Source of the DNA: Acidobacteriota bacterium
GTDB lineage: Bacteria > Acidobacteriota > Polarisedimenticolia > SMYD01
Length of the DNA stretch: 40,195 nt
Direction: 5' to 3'
Assembly: GCA_004356015.1 (NCBI GenBank)
Contig: SMYD01000054.1
Span: 1 to 40,195, forward strand
Below the pieces are notes generated by a model. The model was given only the letters and a program-made list of their open reading frames with translations, searched no databases and was not told the DNA's origin. Of this stretch, positions 28,101 to 35,600 are shown piece after piece. The position numbers and the translations under genes are program-made. Within the stretch, counting starts at the first letter, position 1. Every line of letters starts with the position of its first letter.

Positions 28101-30030
28101 CGGCATCAACAGCTTCACCTCGGGGCCGCTTTTCCCCGTGAATGATGCCCTCACCGTGGACGGTTCACGCTGCCAGTTCAACGATCCGGACGGGCCCAAT
28201 TCCAACGGTGGTGGTCGTTCGCTGGCGTTCTGCTTACCATGGCAGGGCAGCGACTGGCACCAGGAGAGCGCCCTCGTGGCGCCGTCTCTCAAGACGTTCT
28301 CAGGTGACGGGTCACTCCACATGGGCACCCATGAGATTGACAAGGATTTCTCGTTCGATACCTACTCCACGGGCCAGCTTTCCGAGTCCTTATCGCCGAT
28401 TCTGAACATCGGCCTCTCAGGAGGATCGTTCGTGGAATTCCGGCATATCGTCGCCATGGCCGATGACCGGACCTTCAATGTTCCCTCAGGTGAAGCTGCG
28501 GACCGGGCGGTGGTCCAGGTGGCTCAAGTGGACTCGGTGTCCGGCGTTGTTGTGTCGGCATGGCAGACTATCCCGGCGTTTCAGAATAACTATGCCAACC
28601 AGGGGACCGGAGCCTTTATCAATTGCAAATTCGATCCGGTGGATGATTTCTACGACACCTTCACGTCCATCCCCAATGCCGACCCCGGTCTGTTGATCAA
28701 CTCGGACGGAGTATCCACCGAAGATGACTATTTCGATCCCAACGACCCGGAGCGGCGCCTGGGGCCGTCCAGTACCTGTTTCCCGGAATTTGTCTTCGCC
28801 TTCATGGGGGACTGGACTTCCACCAAGCCCATCAACTCGGGCCGGGCCTTCGTCAAGGGTGAAACGGGAGCTCAGGGGAACGGGATCTGGGTGAAGTCGA
28901 TTTTCAGCCTGGATAAGTTCGCCGGGCAATCCATCCGTGTCCGCCTGTTGTTCAGCGGCCTCGAACTCAATGGGCCCACGGGGAATCGCTGGGCCCAGTT
29001 CTTCGGCAATCAACTGGGCAACGGCGTACGGGGCTGGATGGTGGATGACTTCGTGGTCAAGGGCTTGATCACGGCGCCCGCAGAGCTGCTGCCTGACAGC
29101 AAGACGCCGCCCTCCTCCAGCTGTCCGGTGGATCCGGACCCGTCCACACCAGCCAACGAAGCTGCTTGTGGCATCGCCACGGCCGTTGCCGGCCTTGATT
29201 TCGTCAGTCCGGCGCCGGGCTTCCTGGTGACCCTGGATGGCAGCGCCTCCAGCCTCGATGCCTGTGTCAACGGCTTCATCGAGTACCGGTTCGCCAGTGA
29301 TAGCCAGATTCTGCAGGACTGGTCCAGTGACTTCATCTACAGGGACAACCCGGTTTTCTCCACTTCCTATCACATGTCCGTGCGCTGTTCCGTGGATCCC
29401 ATGTGTGCCGACACAACCATGGTGCATGTCAGCGTCGCAGGCCTTCTGCGCGAGGTCGGCCAGGGTGGACCTGACGGAATCCTCACCGTGAGCCAGTTGC
29501 CGGCGGTGATTGTCGAAGGTGCTGGTGGCAATGGTCTGGCGGATACCACGGCCGATCCTCTCAGCGACGATGTCCAGGTCGTGGCGGTTGGCGGCGTGGT
29601 GGCGGCCGGCGCCACGGTGGTCGCGGCCGGTCCCGATAGTGTTCTGCAGACACTGCCGGCCGGGGATGACGTGATCCAGCAGGACACCCTCACGGCCATC
29701 CTTGACTGGCAGCCCACCGAAGCTGGCCTCAGCTACGACATCCAGCAGGTTGACATCGAGTTTGTGGCGCCGTTATCGTTGCGGGAGGATCCGGGAGCCA
29801 CGCCCCAGTCAACTCTGCCCATCAGCCGTATCTGTCGCCTGGCTCAGGTGGGGGATGGTGTCGGCACCTATACCGAGTCAGTCCTGGATCTGCAACCGGG
29901 CCAGATCGTTGGCTACCTGCTGAACAGCAGGCGACTCAGTGACAGCGTACCCGGCAATCTCGGTGCGGGGCTGGCCCTGGGGGGTACCCGCCGCCCACGG
30001 CCCGTACCGCCTGCGACGTCCTGTCCATAA
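22168..30030 (+). CDS. Giant secreted S8 (subtilisin/Kp43-like) serine protease, multidomain
   Basis: 2620 residues with a signal peptide near 20-37. The S8 domain is complete: Asp329 in VAVTDTGLSYD, His380 in GSTHGNIVAG, oxyanion Asn499 in VVAAGNSGSD and Ser626 in DGTSFAAAGVAGAAALV. This is a Kp43-like layout with a long gap between Asn and Ser. A P/PPC-like beta domain follows (RISLAWMDVPD). Acidic Ca-binding loops occur repeatedly (DSDGDGVLDES, DADGDGNYEF, VDSDGDGFLELTA). Two jelly-roll regions end as MVDDFVVKG or IDDVVVEW, and a PKD-like domain (FLVTLDGSASSLDACVNGFIEYRF) lies near residues 2340-2430. Two copies of a GPDxVxQTxxAGDDV repeat flank much of the tail. It ends in Pro-rich RPRPVPPATSCP with no obvious sorting helix. 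Probable role: extracellular degradation of proteins. Confidence 0.9.
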   Translation: MIHREVRDRRPVKGHFFKGILVVMALSTLAGSTGWAGRAEVRGRRGGTEDLLSTNLMPAPRQPGLSDGGVDLPVLYERGLTPLFPAWPAVNRRALFSSPEHLPTVNGVIDLRRPLPGGLGVDLGRTFGDRGATLLVVTDGLSGERVGQALRNGGGHLVAPFGPNAWIIQANEVHVLSGLARHPGVLSVLPFGPELIVDRRIGQIPVVSKEESQRSDLPLRAGVLPGADPQAVAADLSAFGASVTGIQKSPSAFPVIRFRMPYDLILTAAEQVPGLFRIEEDTAVMVAGEEMAASMQSGGFLNGRVPLWDAGVDGGGGSFSTPQIVAVTDTGLSYDATHFADTIATAGIPGPLHSKLESYLAVGGGDLLSCDSPANGGSTHGNIVAGVMAGNVTRFGIDLRNNPGWESAFTEFAADGVARGARMVFQDAQNAAACTSDFDLVTPGNLFDRLTEARALGARVHNLSFSESGSEGVYSLESMNVDAFLRSNHEYLAVVAAGNSGSDADGDGNYEFGSITAPGTAKNALTVGASNFPNEPINPFDPVLSLTPGVPNEGINLLAVFATGSTGRGPAKFPNRVKPDVMAPGQDIFPNLRVDGAAACASSDNDNDEATGGIECILDDDNDGTSFAAAGVAGAAALVRDYFAQGFGDDGGPGGPEVGLSVSGAAVKAVLLGSAEMMEVSPAFRLDLVQPRFDIPDLRGRFNFEQGYGRVNLSKILPLNTSVETPRGLFLEDQGINGGLLQGETYSRTFTVLNPDEELRISLAWMDVPDLSGNGSLLNDLDLRVIDHGSDNILGTSDDVLYHGNFFTEDQGNFDGRLQLFDPNFPGIEGEDSDGDGVLDESAFSLPVDVSLRDYRDDQNPNEVVMLSPDPNRDGDDLDRQVFPGRQYTVKVLARRILAPFETIITAGSNLSLDSTPGGDDQISGDTIDAGPDGVAQTTAAGDDVQVVNVGESSPQRFALVVSGGIVNTASVRLNASRFVCNALVTPEILDPSGGLLASDVSLALSIQVLDPAMGILDTESVVSFSQPDAGNGRFVGEPLAAIDGLTPVANDGVLSVVDGATIIVTYSDADGPVVDFRAQVSCEPNLDVATISVPGANQNYRVQGGCDPPLRRDPRGFLVGSDQNPVGDMFLDAGERLSYSVAILNQELSQDLIDAVGTLRAVLPDGDNATDPARLNNPSADNLVTIYNPQRDVGLIPRGSLQSVSFDIRVSDNATFPNQIEMVFGLSARRNGLPVQSTIVFLHTLNMDMESFRYSSDFPTGGSETRVYAGELFDVLNPQLAAETFIFADASDTSFGGGNPQWDVGAAEPKAPWTFDLDNENFLSRRRFDSNPGLNLQLNLNLWHWMNTGECGFQSNDVTQTDGDYSSPQHFVSGTGGIWHTGTIGVDPPEPARKAVNGRTGFDLGCEDYDIPNDASTPINEQVLDVLSSPVFHRVHQVPDANGFNYTLQFSRLAFNTQIDIADANVILGWELDPDTTTVDPVDALDFAWLNIVNSARGFLTGVSQIPYATFDPNNPHEPGTEFNVGPHGPGGLGSYYDPDDPNKAPDRALGAVGGTGFGTIQLRGAGGLPLRNVEEILDGFYGGNTAFEDIFGPNENELAVPPIRRDDFQVNFGIFVKENANPSIQTLPSYGMGIDDVVVEWVESHPVADTSPCVSLDPGNPLALGSCARILWDRSVVYEAEDSAVLSILDPDAAFGSDQIAGTGDEQAVDSDGDGFLELTARVFSDVDIAGETITLVQTEFLSPLYTATVQLSASVGANSATDGIVFMQQNGDGTVPVVITAQFNDLDDGSGSACGDNPLKATMQTQFVGGNVLFVSARVEDLNGDLDDLPDAGETIRLNITVVSNMIDSADNPVILENTRIFLTSTDPDIACITDNVANYGDLIPGEAASNPPGDIFEFVVGEGVDRVSLSQIIRGTFSLGISGSFVDVNGVRRTISSFATPQIFELNLDLDLTGTTISAPDFVENWDSVSEGGDGINSFTSGPLFPVNDALTVDGSRCQFNDPDGPNSNGGGRSLAFCLPWQGSDWHQESALVAPSLKTFSGDGSLHMGTHEIDKDFSFDTYSTGQLSESLSPILNIGLSGGSFVEFRHIVAMADDRTFNVPSGEAADRAVVQVAQVDSVSGVVVSAWQTIPAFQNNYANQGTGAFINCKFDPVDDFYDTFTSIPNADPGLLINSDGVSTEDDYFDPNDPERRLGPSSTCFPEFVFAFMGDWTSTKPINSGRAFVKGETGAQGNGIWVKSIFSLDKFAGQSIRVRLLFSGLELNGPTGNRWAQFFGNQLGNGVRGWMVDDFVVKGLITAPAELLPDSKTPPSSSCPVDPDPSTPANEAACGIATAVAGLDFVSPAPGFLVTLDGSASSLDACVNGFIEYRFASDSQILQDWSSDFIYRDNPVFSTSYHMSVRCSVDPMCADTTMVHVSVAGLLREVGQGGPDGILTVSQLPAVIVEGAGGNGLADTTADPLSDDVQVVAVGGVVAAGATVVAAGPDSVLQTLPAGDDVIQQDTLTAILDWQPTEAGLSYDIQQVDIEFVAPLSLREDPGATPQSTLPISRICRLAQVGDGVGTYTESVLDLQPGQIVGYLLNSRRLSDSVPGNLGAGLALGGTRRPRPVPPATSCP

Positions 30031-30037
30031 GGCCACA

Positions 30038-30076
30038 GCCGTCATGGCCGCCTGTTAGAATGGCGGCCATGACGGC
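30038..30076. repeat. Perfect 15-bp inverted repeat across the lolA start
   Basis: Left arm 30038-30052, 9-nt loop 30053-30061, right arm 30062-30076; the arms are exact reverse complements. It lies 7 bp after the protease stop and contains the lolA -10 element exactly in the loop and the lolA start codon in the right arm. No T run follows, so it is not a standard intrinsic terminator. It could end protease mRNA in a Rho-assisted way, act as an operator, or fold in a read-through mRNA to hide the lolA start. Confidence 0.85.
30053..30061 (+). promoter_or_regulatory. Extended -10 TGTTAGAAT, 7 nt before ATG 30069
   Basis: TG-T-TAGAAT fills the loop of the inverted repeat. The hexamer (30056-30061) overlaps an upstream ATG at 30060, which therefore could not be on a transcript started here. 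The ATG at 30069 would be at or next to the transcription start, a leaderless arrangement. Confidence 0.5.
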
Positions 30077-30734
30077 CTCCCTGCCCAGGCTGGTCCTGGC
30101 AGTCTTTCTGGTCACAGCGGTCTCCGTACCGGAAGCCCGGGCCGCGGACGATCCCGCATCCCTGGTTCAGCGTTGGCTTGACTCCTGGACCCGCCTTGCC
30201 GGGCGGTTCCAGCAAGTGGTCTCGTCACCGACCCTGCCCCGGGAACAGGTTGAGAGCGGGCAGTTCGAGATCGCGCGACCGGACCGCATGCGCTGGGATT
30301 ATGAGGTTCCGGAAACCAAGCTGGCGGTGACCGACGGCCACTCCACCTGGCTCTATCTGCCCGAGGACCGCCAGGTGATCCGGGGAAATATGGAAGCCTT
30401 GCGACGCGAAGGCGCCATGGCCCTGCTTCTCGGCGGCACCCGCACGCTCACGGAAGCCTTCCGGATCATGGAATCAGGCCAGGTTGACGGCCGCCTGGAA
30501 CTGATTCTCGAGCCGCGCGCGCCCTCCCAGGCCATGGTCCGGCTCGACCTGGTGGCAACATTGGCGGGGCGCATCCTGATGTTCACGGTCCACGACGCGG
30601 CCGGGAATCAGGTGCGCTGGAGCTTCACCGAGCTCCGCCTGGATCCGCCACTGGATGACCGGCGGTTCAGTTTTACAATTCCTCCCGGTGTGGAAGTCCA
30701 GGATCTTGAGGAATTGAGCGTCGAATCACCTTGA
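30069..30734 (+). CDS. lolA: Outer membrane lipoprotein carrier LolA
   Basis: About 221 residues. The signal peptide ends at ARAADDP. The mature region shows LolA hallmarks: WTRLAGRFQQVV, SGQFEIARPDRMRWDYEVPE, TDGHSTWLYLPEDRQVI and a C-terminal RWSFTELRLDPPLDDRRFSFTIPPGVEV. LolA carries lipoproteins through the periplasm from LolCDE to the outer membrane, which fits the several lipobox proteins in this window. The ATG at 30060 is also in frame, but 30069 is chosen because the -10 element overlaps 30060. No Shine-Dalgarno sequence is present. The start lies inside the right arm of a 15-bp inverted repeat. Confidence 0.93.
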   Translation: MTASLPRLVLAVFLVTAVSVPEARAADDPASLVQRWLDSWTRLAGRFQQVVSSPTLPREQVESGQFEIARPDRMRWDYEVPETKLAVTDGHSTWLYLPEDRQVIRGNMEALRREGAMALLLGGTRTLTEAFRIMESGQVDGRLELILEPRAPSQAMVRLDLVATLAGRILMFTVHDAAGNQVRWSFTELRLDPPLDDRRFSFTIPPGVEVQDLEELSVESP

Positions 30735-30760
30735 GGGTCGAGACGGTGAGGTGTTAGAAT
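30731..30760 (+). promoter_or_regulatory. Promoter upstream of 30840: TTGAGG-18-TAGAAT, extended -10
   Basis: TTGAGG (30731-30736) overlaps the lolA stop; TGTTAGAAT (30752-30760) is the same extended -10 as at lolA. The start would lie about 73 nt upstream of the ATG at 30840, leaving room for the strong ribosome binding site AGGAGGAA. Confidence 0.55.
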
Positions 30761-30839
30761 CCGCCCCGCCTGAAGCCGGTTCATCTCAACGGGCGTAGCG
30801 CCGACCTGGTGCTGCGGTGAGCAGGCAAGGAGGAAGTCC

Positions 30840-31502
30840 ATGCGTCACGGTCTGGCCGCCATCGTTCTGATTCTGTCTGCGTCTTCCTTTCTGCCATCGG
30901 CGGCCCAGGGTGCCTGGGGCAAGCCCACGGAACTCACCGTGCGCGGTCGCGTGACCGATTCCCAGGGGCAAGGCGTTTCCGGCGTGCCCGTCCGCGTTCT
31001 GGCGACTCGTCGCGTGGTCCGGTTCCTCACCGTGGAAAGTCGTCCCGCCGAAGCCGAGATGAATGCCACCGTCACGGATGTCAACGGCTTCTATGAGATG
31101 GTGGTGAGCAAGGACAGGGAATACGATTTCTATTTTCTGCGTTTCTACGATCCTGTGAAGTTCGACGGTATCCGGTATGCACGACCCGCCGACGTGGAAA
31201 TCACCGCTCGCATCGACAAGCGCAGGCCCGTCGTGGAGGACCTGATTCTTCAGGATTCTCCGGAGTGGGCGGCGGTTCAGCGCCTGGTGACACTCTACGG
31301 GAGCGACTCGACCCGCGGCCGGATCATCCGTGATCTGGGTGTACCTGACCGTACCGAGCGTCGCCCAGGGGCCAATAGCATCGAGCGCGAAACCTGGTGG
31401 TACGAAGCGGTGGGTGTGGTTTACGTCATTGAGGATGGCAAGGTGGTGGAACGCAAGACCTTCCAGTCCGAGCCGGAGTCTCATGCCATTGCCCGCCAAT
31501 AA
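30840..31502 (+). CDS. Secreted carboxypeptidase-regulatory-like protein with BamE/SmpA-like C-terminus
   Basis: 220 residues with a strong Shine-Dalgarno sequence (AGGAGGAA, 5 nt spacing) and a signal peptide (ending SAAQGAW). Residues ~32-125 are a CarboxypepD_reg-type beta-sandwich: LTVRGRVTDSQGQGVSGVPVRV, TVTDVNGFYEMVV and a YDFYFLRFYDP strand. The C-terminal ~80 residues contain LVTLYGSDSTRGRIIRDLGVPD and ETWWYEAVGVVYVIEDGKV. These resemble the helix plus strand pair of BamE/SmpA-like proteins, in which a G-x-P turn is followed by a W-Y strand. Such folds often work in envelope assembly. The combination is unusual and the role is unknown. The last 20 bp overlap the prenyl synthase gene. 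Confidence 0.7.
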   Translation: MRHGLAAIVLILSASSFLPSAAQGAWGKPTELTVRGRVTDSQGQGVSGVPVRVLATRRVVRFLTVESRPAEAEMNATVTDVNGFYEMVVSKDREYDFYFLRFYDPVKFDGIRYARPADVEITARIDKRRPVVEDLILQDSPEWAAVQRLVTLYGSDSTRGRIIRDLGVPDRTERRPGANSIERETWWYEAVGVVYVIEDGKVVERKTFQSEPESHAIARQ

Positions 31503-32547
31503 TACCGGGGACGCCCAGGTTGAGCCCGGGTCCGTGCGCCGCAGCGCTCTGGAAGCTGCGGTGGAGGTCGAGATCCAGTTGACGCCGCAGGATGTCCTGG
31601 CACTGGTGTCCGAACCTCTCCAGGAGGTCGAGAAAGTATTCCGGCGCAATCTGGAATCCGAGGTACCGGTCATTGCCGAGATCGGACGCTACATCGCGGA
31701 AAGCGGCGGCAAGCGCATCCGGCCCGGTCTCCTGCTCCTCGCCTCCCGTGCTTGCGGGTATGAGGGCCGCAGGGACATCCTCTACGGAGCGGTGTTCGAG
31801 TTCATTCACACCGCCACCCTGGTGCATGACGACGTCATTGATGAAGCCGATTGCCGTCGCGGACGTCTCTCGGTCAACTCCCGCTGGGGCAACACCCTGA
31901 CCATTCTCATGGGGGATTACCTCTACATCCGCTCCCTGGGTATGGCGCTTGTCGGTGAGGACCTGGGGATTCTCAATCTGATCTCGGATATCACCCTCAA
32001 AATGATCGAGGGTGAGTTGATGCAGACCCATGCTATCGGGCGTCTCGACGTCACCGAGGAACAGTACATGGAGATCGTCACGCGCAAGACGGCACGCCTG
32101 TTCTCAGGCTGTTGTGAGACGGCCTCGGTGCTGGTGGAGCGAGACGACTGGCGCCAGCCCCTCAAAGCCTACGGCCATGCCATCGGCGTGGCTTACCAGA
32201 TGGTGGATGACATGCTGGATTTCACCAGCGAACAGGAAGTACTGGGCAAGCCGGTTGCTTCCGACCTGAAGGAGGGGAAGCTGACCCTCCCGGTCATCGA
32301 TCTCCTGGCCCGCCGCGCCGACCTGAGACCTGTGGTGCGTCATATCATCGAGCAACCTGAGGATTGTGCCGATGCGTATGCTCTCCTGGTGGAGGCCCTC
32401 CACCGGGAAGGTTCCCTGAGCAGGGCCAGAACCATGGCGCGGGAGCACGCCGACGCGGCCCGGGCGGCGGCCTCCATGTTGCCGCCATCTGTCTACCGTG
32501 ATGCCCTGGTCTCCCTCCCCGACCTGCTGGTCTCCCGCCAGTCCTGA
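31483..32547 (+). CDS. Polyprenyl diphosphate synthase (octaprenyl/IspB-like)
   Basis: 354 residues from ATG 31483 (GGAG 4 nt upstream), 20 bp inside the preceding gene; the open frame to 31330 is not expected to be translated. Both aspartate-rich motifs are present: DDVID at 116-120 within ATLVHDDVIDEADCRRG, and DDMLD at 242-246 within YQMVDDMLDFTSE. SGGKRIRPGLLLLAS, GDYLY and GKPVASDLKEGKLTLPVI are also there. It condenses isopentenyl diphosphate into a long trans-polyprenyl chain, most likely for the quinone side chain. The N-terminal ~35 residues are extra compared with many homologues. The chain length cannot be fixed from sequence. Confidence 0.93.
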   Translation: MPLPANNTGDAQVEPGSVRRSALEAAVEVEIQLTPQDVLALVSEPLQEVEKVFRRNLESEVPVIAEIGRYIAESGGKRIRPGLLLLASRACGYEGRRDILYGAVFEFIHTATLVHDDVIDEADCRRGRLSVNSRWGNTLTILMGDYLYIRSLGMALVGEDLGILNLISDITLKMIEGELMQTHAIGRLDVTEEQYMEIVTRKTARLFSGCCETASVLVERDDWRQPLKAYGHAIGVAYQMVDDMLDFTSEQEVLGKPVASDLKEGKLTLPVIDLLARRADLRPVVRHIIEQPEDCADAYALLVEALHREGSLSRARTMAREHADAARAAASMLPPSVYRDALVSLPDLLVSRQS

Positions 32548-32635
32548 CCCCTCCCGGTACCGCCACATGTAGTGCCGGTCATGGTCTCATTCCCCCATGG
32601 AGTGTAGCTTCCGCTTGCCCTGCCGGCGGCGTCTC

Positions 32636-32644
32636 TGGTATTCT
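32636..32644 (+). promoter_or_regulatory. Extended -10 TGGTATTCT upstream of smc
   Basis: TG-G-TATTCT at 32636-32644, with TTGCCC at 32615-32620 as a weak -35 (18-bp spacing). The leader would be ~35 nt and carries a strong GGAGGAG ribosome binding site (32669-32675) 10 nt before the GTG at 32686. Confidence 0.45.
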
Positions 32645-32685
32645 ACGCGCCGGTCGTTCCGGCCACCTGGAGGAGCGGTAACCTC

Positions 32686-35600
32686 GTGTTCAAGCTGACC
32701 CGCCTCAATCTCTTGGGCTTCAAATCGTTCTACACCCGCACTGAAATCGAATTTCCCGGTGGTATTACCGCGGTGGTCGGCCCCAATGGCTGTGGCAAGA
32801 GCAACATCAGTGATGCCATCTCCTGGGTCCTCGGTGAACAATCCTCCAAGTCCTTGCGCGGCAGCAAGATGGAGGATGTTATTTTCAATGGCTCCGAGCG
32901 GCGTGGACCTCTGCCCATGGCCGAGGTCGCTCTGACTCTGGCCTGGGTCGGGAGCAACGGGAATAGCAAAGGCAACGGCCATGGCCGAAACGTGGAGCCC
33001 ATCGAATCGGAGACATTTCACCCGCGCCCGGAGATCTTCGCCGCCGCCATGGCTGCCCCTGAGATAGGGAGCGACACCGGCACCCTCGCCGCCACCGCCG
33101 GCGAGGGTGCCCCCCCCGACGAGCCGGGGCAGGCCGGGGACGAGGACAGCCTGGAGGCCCCGGCCCAGGCCAAGCCGTCGCGCCCGCCCTTTGTCCTCCC
33201 CACCGAGATTGGCGCTGAGATCTCGGTGACCCGCCGGCTTTACCGCAGTGGCGAGAGCGAATACCGCATCGACGACCGGCGAGTGCGCCTGCGGGATGTG
33301 CAGGATCTGATGCAGGCGGCGGGCATTGGGACGGGCACCTACTCCGTCATCGAACAGGACCGAATCAGTGCTCTCCTCTCTGCGCGACCCAAGGAGCGCA
33401 AGGAAATGATCGAGGAGGCAGCCGGAATCCTGGGGATCAAGGGACGCCGGCGTGCCGCCATGCTCAAGCTCGACCATACGGAGACCAACCTGTCCCGCCT
33501 CCGGGACCTGGTGGCTGAAGTGACCCGCCAGGTCAATTCTCTGAAGCGCCAGGCGGCCAAGGCGCGCCGCTACAGACGGAATACCGAGGAGATCCGCCAT
33601 CAGCGCCGCCTGCTCTTCGCCCTGGATCACAATCTTCTGGCTGGGCGTCTGGGCAGCCTGGAAGAGGATCTGCGCCGGCTTCGCGAGGACGAATCCCGGC
33701 TTGCCGCTGATGCTTCACGGCATGATGCCGCGGTTGCAGGGCTGCGCCAGAGGATCGATGAGGACGGTCAGAATGCCGGCACGCGCAGGGACGAGCTGCA
33801 TGCCGGTGAGCGTGATCTGGAGCGCCTGGACGGAGATACCCGGGCTCTTGCTGAGAGACTGCGTGAAGCCACCGAGATGTCCGCTCGTTGTGCGCGGCAG
33901 GCTGAGGACCTGCGCCGGCGGGCTGCCGAGTCACTGGCTGCCGCCGAAAAGAGGGAGGGAGAACGGACCCATGCTGCCCTGGAGGTCCAGTCCCTGGAGA
34001 CGAAGGTGGTTGCCACCGAAGAGGCCTACACGGCGCGCCTGGCCAGGGCCGATGAGGCCGCTCGCGAGGCTGAGGCCGAGCGCAGCGGTCTGCTGGCGAC
34101 TGTGAGTCGTCTGGGTGAGGCGCGCAACCGGGGTCACAAGCTCGAAGAACGGGGCCATCGCCTTGGCAAGCAACGCCAGCGTCTGGAACGGGAGATGGAA
34201 GAATGCCGGCGTGAGCTGGAAGAGGATCAGGAACGCCTGGTGGCGGTGGCGGGGGAGCTGGCCGGCAGCAACCGGACCGTGATCGAGGCCGAGGAGGAAT
34301 GCCGGCGTCATACGGTGGAGATGGAAGAGGCCAGCGCACGGTCCCAGGAAGCACGGGAAGCCCTGGCGACCGCCCGGCGCCAGGTGGAGTCCTGTGAGGA
34401 GCGGGCGGCGGCCCTGGGGGCTCTCTGGCATGCCGCGCATGAAGATGAGAGCAGCGTGGCCGATGGTGTTGCTCTGGGTGACGGGATTGAAGTCCAGGGC
34501 GATTGGGAGGATGCCGCCGGTGCCTGGGGAGAAAGCCTGCTGCAGGCGCGGGTCGTGCCCGATGTGGCCGCAGCTCTCGCTGCCGTGGCCAGGGCCAGGG
34601 AGCACGGAGAGGGGCGCGTGCGGCTGGCCGTGAGCGAACTCATGGGGCGGCGGGCCATGGCACCGGGTCGTCTGTCAAGTGTTCTCAAGGGGAATGAGGA
34701 GCGGGCCGCGCTGCTGGCGGCGGCGCTCCAGGATCCTGTTCTGGTGAAAGATCTGGATGCTGCGGTGCAGGGCTGGCGGCAGGTGCCGGGACGTCCCTAC
34801 CTCACCCGGGAAGGGGATGGGATCACAGCAGCCGGAATTGTCGTGGGTGGTTCCCGCGGTGAGGGTGCCCGCCTTCTGGCTTGCAACCGGCAGCGGCGGG
34901 AAGCGGGTGAGGAGGCGGCTTCCCTGCGCGAGGCACTGCCGGCCATGGAAGCGACCAGCACGGCGGCTGAGGCTTCTCTGGTGACGGCAAGCAGGCTGGC
35001 TGAAGAGAGGCGGGGGGATCTGGAACGGATTCGCCATGACCTGGTGGAGCAGAAGACACTCCACGAGAGGTTTCAGGAAGCCACCAGCCGGCACCTTCGC
35101 CGGCGTGATGTCTTGCAGGAAGAAGAGACCATCCTGGCCGGTGAGGAGGGAGACCAGCGCCGGGAAACAGCTCAGGCCGTAGCCGCTGCGCAGGAAGCCG
35201 ACGCCCGGCGCCGCGCCGCCGAGGAGGTCGTGCAGGATTCCCAGCAGCGCCTGGACGCGTTGCGCCGGGAGATCCATACCCTGGCTGGAGAGCGCACCGA
35301 GGAGCGCGCCACGGCAGCAGCTCGCCGGGAAGCTCTCGCGGCCCTCGCTCAGGAAGTGGAGCGCCTGCGGTGCGAGGTCACCGAGTTTCTCGAGGGCGCC
35401 GGCGCCGACGAGGAAGAGAGTCGCACACGCCAGCACTCTGCCACGACCCTCGAAGAAGAGATTGCGATCCTGGCCGGCCGCCGCCAGGACATGGTGGCCC
35501 GGGTAGTCGCTCTCAGGGAGCGCTGCCGGGCCGATGAGATGAGCCTGCAGGAGAGTCGTGGTGCCCTCAGCGAGGTGGAGCAGGCTTCACGCCAGGCGCG

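Noticed and set aside
33160-33215. Possible frameshift in smc explaining the head insertion
   Set aside because: The frame is continuous, both flanking strands are in frame and conserved, and the insert has normal coding composition without stops.
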